A DNA stretch of 64,000 nt. It comes from Semisulcospira habei (Eukaryota > Mollusca > Gastropoda > Semisulcospiridae). Of this stretch, positions 41,182 to 55,619 are shown piece after piece. Made by a program: the position numbers and the translations under genes. Location: assembly GCA_036245525.1 (NCBI GenBank), contig BTPG01000005.1:127462620-127526619 (forward strand), given 5' to 3'. The stretch's first letter is position 1. Each line of letters begins with the position of its first letter. The notes under the pieces are model-generated. The model was given only the letters and a program-made list of their open reading frames with translations, was not told where the DNA came from and searched no databases.

Positions 41182-41614
41182 TGTGCTATTTACCCTCGTG
41201 CTGCTCAGGCGGAGGCCATTGTTGGGGTTTCACATAGGGAGGAACTATCACGCCATAACTAGTACACTCCGTCTAGTTGCATTAATTGCTGTTGAAAAGG
41301 ATTAACTGACTGAGTGATAGACTGTTTGGATGGAAAATGGAATAATTGTAACGATTAGAAAGGCCAAGAATAGTACAGACAGAACAAGAGGTGAGAATGG
41401 TCATAAATAAATACGTGATTTAGCAAATACTTCATTGAGTGAACGAACAAAGGAAATATCAAAACCATGAACAAACGAACACATTTATGAACAATAAAAC
41501 GAACAAAAAAAAAAACAAAAAAAAAAACGAGGGACTAACGACGAGCAAGAAAAAAAAGAGAAGAAAGAAAATACAGAGTGAAAGTTAGAAAGAAAACAAC
41601 CAAAGTGATCAAAT

Positions 41615-45468
<3,854 letters not shown>

Positions 45469-45497
45469 GACAGAGACAGAGACAGAGACAGACAGAC

Positions 45498-45632
<135 letters not shown>

Positions 45633-45984
45633 GCAGGGAGGTAGCCTGAACGAACGAATGATCGAACGAACGAACGATCGAACGAAAGATCGAACGAGCA
45701 AACGACCGAACGAACGAACGCCGAAAGAACGCAAGAACGAACGAACGAACGAAAAAAAAAACCAAACAAAAACAAGAATTGCACAGGACTTCACTGCGCT
45801 GTTTCTGTATGAACAAAACAAGCAAGACGGGGAACATCGTGTCTAAGAGTGAGTCAGACCTCGCAATTTGCCACAATTAGCCGCCGTTTCCGCCCTGAAA
45901 AAAAGCGGAACGCAAAAATTGTACTTGCAGTCGTACCGTTCAACCGCATCTCCACGTCAATCATTCTAAAAACGAAACGATCCA

Positions 45985-46068
45985 TCTGCAAGAGACATAG
46001 GTTATCATGAGTCCCCGCGGATGCGGGGACTCATGAGGATGAATGCCTTTTGAGGATCTATGTCTCAC
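45985..46068. mobile_element. Hairpin C13
   Basis: GAGTCCCCGCG pairs with CGGGGACTC (compensated C/G to T/A); the right arm end is duplicated (GAGGATGAATGCC, GAGGATCTATGTC). Confidence 0.75.
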
Positions 46069-46174
46069 CCGGCCTAAATCGAATGAGGTATGAAAGTTGA
46101 ATGTACGATTGCAGAGGTGCCGCAGTCCGAAACTCTGCGGGTAAATATCGGTCGACGTAGGTTCAGAGTTCTTG

Positions 46175-46253
46175 TTAACCCTTTTTGGCTGTCGGTAGCG
46201 CTTTTTGTCGCGATGATTCCTGCAATAAAAGCTATCGACAGCCAAAGGGTTAA
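46175..46253. mobile_element. B11, B element missing part of right arm
   Basis: TTAACCCTTTTTGGCTGTCGG to CGACAGCCAAAGGGTTAA, with GAATCATCGCGACA deleted from the right side. Confidence 0.8.
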
Positions 46254-46524
46254 TACTTTTGAGAGTTTTGAAAGTCGCCATCGTCGCTGAAGCAAAATAC
46301 TCTGCAATCGCCTCAGTAACGATATCCGGGCCACGTTATTCGTACGAATATTGGACGAATATATTATCGTTTGAGTTTCATTACCTATGCCTCCTATATG
46401 CCTTTTGTGCTCCATTTACCCCTGTGTTCCTGAACCGATGATGAACCACCGGCTCATTTTACTGGCACTCTGACTGCATCAACGTATGTGTAAAACTTTC
46501 TAACACGTACAAGACCAAGGAAGG

Positions 46525-46655
46525 GCAGAACTCAACGAAGAAAGAAACACGCTTAGAAAATTGTGTTGTAACTGTCTTTTCTAAGCGTGTTTCTTTCTTT
46601 GTTGGGTTCTTCTCTGCATTTTACACGCTTGGTAGTCACATTTGTGGTTTTATAT
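46525..46655. mobile_element. P4, collapsed P element
   Basis: AACGAAGAAAGAAACACGC and GCGTGTTTCTTTCTTTGTT arms with only a 27-bp loop, then TTTACACGCTTGGTAGTCAC. Confidence 0.7.
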
Positions 46656-47592
46656 ATTTGAAAGAGTGATAATATAATTAAACAATATAATATTATTAGC
46701 AAACAAAATATTTCAGAAATAGAGAGTACATCACACTGAACAGAAAAAAAAACAACCCTACAAAATATATGGGGAGGAAAAAAGCAAAGTACCTTAAAAC
46801 AGAATGACAATTTGTTGAATGTTTCCGGAATAAAGAAGAGTTGGCGGAGGAACCATACAAATAAACGTTTGCCGTTACTTTGTATTTAAACACACACATC
46901 TAAACATTTTGGTCGGCTCCCAAAACTGCAAAGTTTATTATTAGGTGCAAAATTATTTGGTATTAATTAGGAAACAAACCTTTAACTTTTCGATGATTTC
47001 CAAGTTGTGAGCAACTGGCACCCCATACAACAAACTCCTCCGCAGCTGTCACAGTTTCCTCTAGTACACACGCACTGCCCAGTTCCAGCGCGTCATGTCT
47101 GCTGCCACTAGCACAGTAACACAAGAGTCCGCCCAGGAGTCGCGACGATTTGTAACTCTATTTCAGCTGACACTCTCATATATCTGCCGTGACAGCAACA
47201 AAATCGAAGGGTCAGCTTTCGCAGTCGTTGCATGAACACCCAAAGCGGAGACACTCTCCGCTTGAGGAACACATGGGGTAAATAAACGACCAATAAACAT
47301 TATCATCACAAGCCCACACCGCACCTGAAGTCAGTTTTCGCAGTCGTAGGTTAAACTCACATTGATTCTCATCGGTTCAGGAACACAAGGGTAAATGGAG
47401 CACCGAGAGGCACATGAGGATCTATGCCTCTTACAGATGGTCGGTGTTCAGTGCGAGACAAAGACAGCGCACCGCGTTTTGAGTTGTAGGTCTGCAATTT
47501 ATTGTGCCATCTCACAGACTCGGACTGAAAGCGAGTGTAGTAAATTTAGATACCACTGTAGGAACGCAGTAAAATATTAAATGCAATTAATT

Positions 47593-47684
47593 GCAAAAGG
47601 CATAGATCCTCATGAGCCCCCGCAGTCGCGGGGGCTCATGAGCCCCCGCAGTCGCGGGGGCTCATGAGGATCTGTGCCTTTTGT
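47593..47684. mobile_element. C14, double-headed C hairpin
   Basis: The apical module (CATGAGCCCCCGCAGTCGCG...) occurs twice in tandem between one pair of outer arms. Confidence 0.82.
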
Positions 47685-47857
47685 CTGTAACATTTACGTA
47701 CTTGCGCCTAGATTAGGCGTAGATTTGCAGCAGTGAATCTGCAACGGTTTTAATAGAAAATAACCATCACTGCCAGAGGACGCATAATAAAAATAAATTT
47801 GGATTCAAAGTCAAAGATCTTCAGCCGTCACTAGAACCTGGATTCAAAGTGGTTTCA

Positions 47858-47966
47858 GCAAGAGGCATAGATCCACATGAGCCCCCGCAACTGCGGGGGC
47901 TCATAAGGATCTATACCTCTTTTCAGTTGGGTGGTGTTCACTTTTTCTCGGAATTGAAGGGGTTAA
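47858..47966. mobile_element. Hairpin C15 with right end
   Basis: GCAAGAGGCATAGATCCACA facing AAGGATCTATACCTCTT, then the C tail to GAAGGGGTTAA. Confidence 0.8.
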
Positions 47967-48481
47967 TCTGGACCATTCAAATTCAGTCTATGTTCTGGCA
48001 GTAGAGATGTTAACGTCTTTTGATTACGTTGATTATGAAACCAAGGCACTACGTTAGAGAGGGTATGTACCCTGTTGCCAGTATAATATAAATTTACACA
48101 TATAATAAATTTACTTAAAGTTGTTTACGTGCTTGGGAAGTTACTATCTGGCTTTTGTCCACAAGAAACGAGTTCAAACCGTAACCTAAACGTGTCCAAC
48201 CAATTTGTCGATTTCTTATTCTTGTTATTAAACACTGACACGTTCACTGAAACGATATAAAATGACCAGCAGTTGCGGGTACTTATGATACTCTGTACCT
48301 GCAGGAGACTTAATTCTACGTCTGCTTTTGACAGACCGAGGAGATCATTACTTTTGTTGCTCTTTCTTCAACTCTCAACAAAAGCACGGTAGCCATGACC
48401 TAATTATGTCTGACCGATTCTTCACATCTGGTTATGAAACCCTGACGGCTTCAGTGTACTGACATGAACTCTGCTGTGGTT

Positions 48482-48554
48482 TGTGTGCGGGTCTATGACT
48501 TTGGACCTTACGGCCTGAGGCCGTAAGGTCCAAAATCACAGACCAGCACACACA
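48482..48554. mobile_element. Hairpin F5, near perfect
   Basis: TGTGTGCGGGTCTATGACTT to AAAATCACAGACCAGCACAC, centre GGCCTGAGGCC. Confidence 0.78.
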
Positions 48555-48763
48555 AAATGAGCCTGGCTGCAGGTGGCGGATCTGTCATAACCAAACTGCT
48601 GTCCTCTGTTGATTCATTCATAAAAGCGGGTTGGTCGTTCTATTGACTCGGCGCTGTTGAATCAACGTTCAGAAATGAAAAAAAAAAAAATCGGTGGTCT
48701 CCACAGGCTGGGTCAAAGTAGAGGTTTTCACTAAACCTGAGTAGGTCAAAGAATGCACGGACT

Positions 48764-50065
48764 TCAAACATTCATTGGATATTGCCTAAGCGCTGGTCTG
48801 CCTGTTGGTCTGGTGCCGGATGCGAGCTCACCATACAAGATGTCCTTAGGAATCCGGCCATCCTGCATGCGGCAGACATGACCGAGCCAGCGTAGGCGTC
48901 TTTGTGAAAGGAGTGCGTACATGCTAGGAATGTTTGCCTGGGCCAGCACTTCAGTGTTTGGAACACGGTCCTTCCAAGTGATGTCCAAGATTCTCCTCAG
49001 GCTGCGCAGATGGAAAGAGTTGAGTCTGCGCTCTTGACGGGTGTACAAACTCCACGTCTCGCTGCTGTAGAGAAGAATGCTGAGCACACAGGTCTGGTAC
49101 ACTTTCATCTTAGTGTTGATGGTAAGCAAGTTGTTGTTCCACACCCTCTTAGTCAGGCCAGCCATCGCTGTTGATGCCTTGCCGATTCTGGAGTCCAGTT
49201 CGTTGTTCAGAGAGAGGTTATTGGAGATAGTTGAGCCAAGGTATGTAAAGTTCTCCACTACCTCGAGGGTGTGATCGCCTATAGAGATGCAAAGGGTGTT
49301 GCTGACATCCTGGCCCATGATGTTTGTCTTCATCAGGCTGATAGTCAGCCCAAACTCATCGGTGGCGCGAGCGAAGCTGCTGACGAGACGCTGTAGTGCT
49401 TCCTTGGTGTGGGCAGTCAGGGCGGCATCATCAGCAAACAGCATCTATCTGATCAGGACCCTGTGCACCTTGGTCTTTGCGCGCAGACGTGCAAGGTTGA
49501 AGAGGCTGCCGTCACTCCTAGTATAGATGAAGACGCCGTCCTCTGACTGACTAAAGGCATGGCGTATCAGCAGGGAGAAGAAGATGCCGAAAAGTGTAGG
49601 GGCTAGTACGCAGCCTTGCTTCACGCCGCTTCGGATCGGGAAGGGTTCTGAGGATGAGCCATCATACTGTACGGTACCTTTCATTTCGTCATGAAAGGAT
49701 GTGACTACATTCAGAAGCTTGGGGGGACATCCGGTCCTGTGTAAAATGGTGAAGAGACCTCTTTTGCTGACCAAGTCGAAGGCCTTGGTCAGATCAATGA
49801 AGGCGATATAAAGTGGCTGTCTCTGCTTCCGGCACTTCTCCTGCAGCTGTCTCAATGAGAAGATGGTGTCGAATGTTGATCTCTGAGATCTGAAGCCGCA
49901 CTGCGCCTTTGGGTAAACGCGTTCGGCCAACACTTGAAGTCTGTTCAGCACCACGCGGGCGAAGACCTTTCCCACAGTGCTCAGCAAGGAGATGCCACGA
50001 TAGTTATTACAGTCACTGTGGTCTCCTGTGTTCTTGTAGAGCGTAATGATTTTGGCATCCCGCAT
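48764..50065 (-). pseudogene. LINE-E reverse transcriptase with one in-frame TAG
   Basis: Reads RDAKIITLYKNTGDHSDCNN, YRGISLLSTVGKVFARVVLN, AQCGFRSQRSTFDTIFSLRQ, YIAFIDLTKAFDLVSKRGL, GVKQGCVLAPTLFGIFF, then TAG at about 49445, then MLFADDAALTAHT, FTYLGSTISNNLSL, VYQTCVLSILLYSSETWS and LRRILDITWKDRVPNTEVL. All RT blocks are present; the stop is just before FADD. Frame is lost at the 3' end near 48790. Confidence 0.85.
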
Positions 50066-50069
50066 GTCC

Positions 50070-51060
50070 TGAGGGACTGTCCCCTCCTCCCAGCAGTGAA
50101 GTAAAAGCTCATGGAGTTGGTCAAGGAGGACACTCTTTATGCCAGACTTGAGAACCTCTGGGGGAATACTGCAATTGCCTGGAGCTTTACCACATGCTAG
50201 GGAGTCAATGGCCTTGTTGAGTTCGTCTACAGTGGGCAGAGTATCAAGTTATTCCACCACGGACAGGAGGGTGGTGCTCTCCACTGCAGTGTCACTGACG
50301 TCGTTCTCCCTCGAATACAGCTGCTGGTAGTGCTCCGCCCATCTCTCCATCTGCTGGCCGCGGTCCGTAATGATGTCTCCAGTAGTGGACCTCAGGAGTG
50401 GGAGGGGGGGGAGTGCGGGGGGGGGGGGGGGGGGGGGGGGGTGAGGGGGGGGGGGTGATCTTAATGGTGTTCGGGCCAAATGCTTTCTTCATGCACTCAT
50501 ACATGGCTCGGATATTTCCAGTCGGCGGAGAGCTGGATGCTCTGGCAGATTCAGCCAATAGTCGTTGGCACATTTCCTGGCGATCCGCTGAGCGTTACTT
50601 CTGGCCTTTCGGATTGCAGCTAGCGCCTTCTCTGAAGGTTCGCACTTGTAGTCTAGCAGTGTTGCACGTTTGGCTGTAATAGCTGGTTTAAGTTTGGTTA
50701 TTCCTGCTTCGAACCAGTCTGGGTTTTCTTTTCCTTCTTGCCAAAGATTGTCATGGCTGAATTGTAGATGGCGTCGCGAATGTGGCTCCACCTCTCTTCA
50801 GCGATGTTTCCTGGGCAGTCCTTGAGGGCCTCTTCCTTGGCACTAGCAAAGCGTGTGCAAATTTTTGGTACAGATGTCAGGGTTGTATTGATATGTGGCC
50901 GTCTTTTCTGCTTGGAGTTGTGGATCCGCTTGGGGTGGAGACGTACCTTCCTCACAACCAGTGAGTGGTCAGTGTCACAGTCGGCGCTGTGATAGCTGCG
51001 GGTAGTAAGAACGCAGTTCAGCAGTGGTCTTCTGGTAATGATGAGATCCAACTGCGACTT
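50070..51060 (-). pseudogene. LINE-E upstream part, several frames
   Basis: LACGKAPGNCSIPPEVLK-like, QMERWAEHYQQLYSREN, NPDWFEAGITKLKPAITAKR and CDTDHSLVVRKVRLHPKR appear in different frames; the poly-G run replaces a stretch. Confidence 0.7.
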
Positions 51061-51094
51061 TCATAATCGATATATTAACGCTAACAATGATGTC

Positions 51095-51146
51095 TGTGTG
51101 CTGGTCTGTGATTTTGGACCTTGTGGCGGAAGCGGACTAACACGCA
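51095..51146. mobile_element. Hairpin F6, shortened
   Basis: TGTGCTGGTCTGTGATTTTG then a reduced right arm GGACTAACACGC. Confidence 0.6.
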
Positions 51147-51382
51147 TAACACTTAGTTATGGAATGCCACAGGTCTAAGTGACTCGTTGTTCGCAGTGTG
51201 TTGTTTTCGTTTTTCGAGCTTGGCAGAACAATCGCACATGTAATATTGCGTTACGTGCGGTATTGTAACGGTACCACTGTTGGGAAGCCTTACAGCATGG
51301 TCCTAATATCTACAGTCAATAATATGGCTACATTTCCGGACAAAACAATTCTCTTTGCTCAAAGTGCCACAGGTACAAATGC

Positions 51383-51606
51383 CAGTCTAACCGCTTCGCT
51401 GTCAGTAGACGCAAAGTTAAGTTTATGAATGTTGGGCAAATCCCAGAGCGAGAAATCCCACCCGTGCAGGAAAACACAGATATGAATAGCGCCAGCAAGA
51501 GGCAAAGAACCTCATGAGCCCCCGTGACAGCGGGGGCTCATGAGGTTCTTTGCCCCTTGCAGTTGGATGGGTGGTGTTCCCATTTGTCTTTGCGGTGAAG
51601 GGGTTC
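51383..51606. mobile_element. C16, long C element
   Basis: CTAACCGCTTCGCTGTCAG to GCGGTGAAGGGGTTCAA, hairpin 51493-51559 with GCAAAGAACCTCA/TGAGGTTCTTTGC (compensated change from CATAGATC). Confidence 0.82.
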
Positions 51607-51722
51607 AAAGGTTTGACGGTTTCGCGAATGATGTAACGTTGTCACGCCAAACTAACATTTGTCATACAAATACCGGCGTCGTATCAGCTTAGCTGAAACT
51701 AAAACGAAGACACTGAAACCCA

Positions 51723-51793
51723 CGTGTACTAGTCTGTGATTAGGGTCCTTACGGCCTGGAGCTGTTAGGTTCATAATCACAGACCAGCACACA
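51723..51793. mobile_element. Hairpin F7
   Basis: GTCTGTGATTAGGGTCCTTA to ATAATCACAGACCAGCACAC. Confidence 0.65.
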
Positions 51794-52088
51794 GTTGCAG
51801 GCAAGTGTCTCTTTCACTTTCAGCACCAGCAACGGGAGATGGATCGAACAAAACCTGCAACCGAGTGCATCGAGCCACCTCTAAGCATACATCACATTCA
51901 CAAAACATCACAGCGGTCACTTGGTCGGCCATGACAGGTCAAAGGCTAGTGTCAGATTACTTTGGAGTAAAGGAAGGCATTACGGTAATTTTGCACTACC
52001 CTTGCCACTGTCGAGGCCGAGCCATCTCCCACACCTGGTATTGTGTCACAGTCTTTATAGATATGCCGTGTGAAGGCAAAAGACAGCA

Positions 52089-52162
52089 AGTCCATTTTTT
52101 TGTGAAAAGCGGGATTTTCGTTGTATTAAAATGAAAACCTCGCTTTTCACTAAAATGGACTT
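52089..52162. mobile_element. Hairpin I7, with outer AGTCCATTTT arms
   Basis: AAGTCCATTTTTTTGTGAAAAG to CTTTTCACTAAAATGGACTT; the longest I copy, showing the full outer stem. Confidence 0.78.
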
Positions 52163-52385
52163 ATTGTCTTTCACAGGGCAGAGGTACCTCCCAAAGTTGC
52201 AAAAATCAGTAGTAGATCCGTAAAGCCGCGTATCCGATTGCGACTCTGGCTATCGGAGCGACTCGTTTCGAATGTGTTAAGTAAGCTTGGAGATGGCACC
52301 AGGCGGTGAAGTTGTCATGCACTGTGCAGTGTACCAAATAGCCCTGAAAATGACGTTGTCGCACGAAACTAACTTGTGTCATATC

Positions 52386-53095
52386 CAGGGCCGGATCCAG
52401 GGGGGGGGGAAGCTTTGGTACTACAGCATCCCCCCCCCCCTCGGCCTAAACAAAAACAAACAAAAAAACCCAAAAGTCATTCACTACTGCCACAACATGG
52501 TCGAAGAAGGAGGGGGGTGGTTTAATGTTATTGCAGCACCCCCCTGCCCCCCTTGTAGGTATCTTCGGACCCTGGAAGCCCCCCCCCCCCACCTGTCGTT
52601 TGATTTTTTCGGACCCTGGAAGCACGCGCCTTTTCTGTCCCCCCCTCCCCCCCCCCTCCCCCCCCCCCCCCCCCCCACGCTGTTTGATTTTTCTGACCCT
52701 GGAAGTACGCGCCAGGCCACATGGTCCGAGAAGGAGGGGTGGTTTAATGTTATTGCAGCAGCCCCCCCCCCCTGCTCCCCTTGTAGGTATATTCGGACCC
52801 TGGAAGCCGCCCCCCCCCCCTCCTCCCACCTGTCGTTCGATTTTTTTCGGACCCTGGAAGCACGCGCCTTTTCTCCCCCCCCCCCCCCTCCCCGCTGTTT
52901 GATTTTTTTTCGGACCCTGGAAGCACGCGCCCTTTTTCTCCCTACCCCCTCCCCCCAGCCCCCCCCCCCCCCCCTCGCTGTTTGATTTTTTTCGGACCCT
53001 GGAAGCACGCGCCTTTCGCTCCTGAACAGTATACCGTTTTTATATTGTCGTTCAGCAATCCCCCCCCCCCCTAAAAACTGATTGATCCGGCCCTG
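52386..53095 (+). mobile_element. Element Q with CAGGGCCGGATC terminal inverted repeats
   Basis: 12-bp perfect terminal repeats CAGGGCCGGATC/GATCCGGCCCTG enclose seven or so units of TTCGGACCCTGGAAGCACGC with poly-C runs between. The CAGGG ends recall hAT elements, but no matching 8-bp duplication is seen at the borders. Confidence 0.55.
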
Positions 53096-53534
53096 AATAC
53101 CTAAACCGGAACCCTGTCAATCGATCGGATGAAATAGGACAGACGCAACATCCAAGAGTGCCTCGCATATGGCCAGCATTATAAACCGCTGGCTACCGGA
53201 GCACCGTGTTCTTTTTTTTTTAAATTTTGGTTGTTGTTGTCGACGACACCACCACGCATTGAAAAGAAATAAAGCGGCATGAAATATTGTTTTTACGAGA
53301 ATACATAATTTTGGTGATGGAGTTACCGTGATAATTCAGGATGTCGTCTTATTATTTAAATTATATATGTATAGACAATGCCCTAGAACAAAATAAGTAT
53401 CGTTCCTTCTATCTCTAAACATTTTGCGTAACACTTTATTGTCCATGGTCTATGTTTACGTAAACAGTGCAAAACAAAAACAAAAGAAGATTTTTTTCCG
53501 GATCGAACCTCTTTAGACATGAATCCCATCTCAG

Positions 53535-53638
53535 AGAGCAAAAGGCCCTCGTGCCGAGCTCGGCCTTACAAGGCCCGCTCATGGCCGTGCGTGGGCCAGC
53601 TACGGCCGACGTCGGCCCGAGGACCTTTTGCTCACCGG
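53535..53638. mobile_element. Hairpin J7
   Basis: AGAGCAAAAGGCCCTCG to CGAGGACCTTTTGCTCACCG. Confidence 0.72.
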
Positions 53639-54056
53639 GACAGCTTTCCCCTTTTCTACGGTCGCTTTTGACAAATCCTCCAGCAGACAGAAAACTGGAA
53701 GTTCATGAAACCGGGAAGTACCCAATAAAGCGCCAGCCCTGAGCATTTATGGTGAGTTCATCTCCAGACACTACACGCGAACGATCATGGTCGGTCCATC
53801 TCCCTCTGCAGTCCGACAAGGCTGAACGAGCTTAATCAGGTTCGATCGCTTTGCTGAATTGCGTCTAACGTACCCTAATGGTCCGCACAAAATATGGTCA
53901 CTTATCGATATTGGCCGACGAGACTTGGCTTTTTCTCGAACGAGTATTCGACCCAAGACATCGTGTTTTCGGCTGCGGACTATTCTGGTATTTTACCGAA
54001 TTTTTTTTTGGGGGAATTTGATTGCTATGAATATGCAAAGTGGTTAAAGGGCGGAA

Positions 54057-54630
<574 letters not shown>

Positions 54631-54834
54631 GAAATGAAATGAAATGAAACTTTATTTTCCAAGGATAAAAGAATAGGTGCGCAGACCTGTTTTCATTCTT
54701 GTCCTTGCTACACACTACAAAACAAAATAACGTACACACACACACACGCGCGCCGGTGTGCAATTGCCGCGTGCACAGGCTTGTGCCAGATTAGCTTGTA
54801 GCCTACAGGCGCCAAGCCAAGCCTGCACAACCCT

Positions 54835-55172
<338 letters not shown>

Positions 55173-55619
55173 GCGCGCGCGTGCGCAAGCACGTAGGGAT
55201 GCGCGCGTGCACACACATACACTTGCACACACTGACACAGATAAACACACACATGCGATAGCGGCCTCCCCGCGCCACTAAACCGCGCACAGCTAGATGC
55301 TAGTCTGCCATGGAATTAGACTAGACTTGTATAGCGATCCCGCAACCACCGCGCGCGCGGGTCGACGCGAAGAAACCACAGCACTGCCACGCCTCGCGAG
55401 CGCCCAATGCTGTGTCTATCGACGGCATCCCGTCTGGCCAGCCGAGTCCATGGGGTCATGGATATTACATAATGCGGCTTGCTGGAATGCCAGCGGTATA
55501 TTACATGCGTTCATAAATTTTTAATGTTAGAAGAGAATGCAGACTATCCGGGAAATGCCGCATAAGGCATGGAGTGCTACATGTAAAAATAAAAATAAAA
55601 ATACAAAATAAAAGAAAAA

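Larger units (their letters stand above)
45633..48699. other. Intergenic stretch without a gene (contents)
   Basis: Holds C13, B11, P4, C14, C15 and F5, plus a right-half C fragment (47405-47460) and a C scrap (48260-48310). 46655-47400 and 47966-48470 contain nothing I can name. Confidence 0.6.
48720..51060 (-). mobile_element. LINE-E, truncated APE-type LINE
   Basis: From the end of the endonuclease (TDHSLVVRKVR at about 50970) through RT to the C-terminus; 5' part missing. Clade not assigned. A poly-G run at 50406-50452 lies inside the coding part. Confidence 0.8.
51060..54056. other. Intergenic stretch without a gene (contents)
   Basis: Holds F6, C16, F7, a decayed A copy (51830-52040), I7, a D fragment (52215-52281), element Q, J7 and a right-half A fragment (53770-53835). 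53096-53530 and 53840-54050 show nothing recognisable. Confidence 0.6.

Noticed and set aside
52287..53008. Proline- or glycine-rich ORFs of 125-232 residues on both strands
   Set aside because: They arise from the poly-C runs of element Q; open in several frames with no conserved domain.
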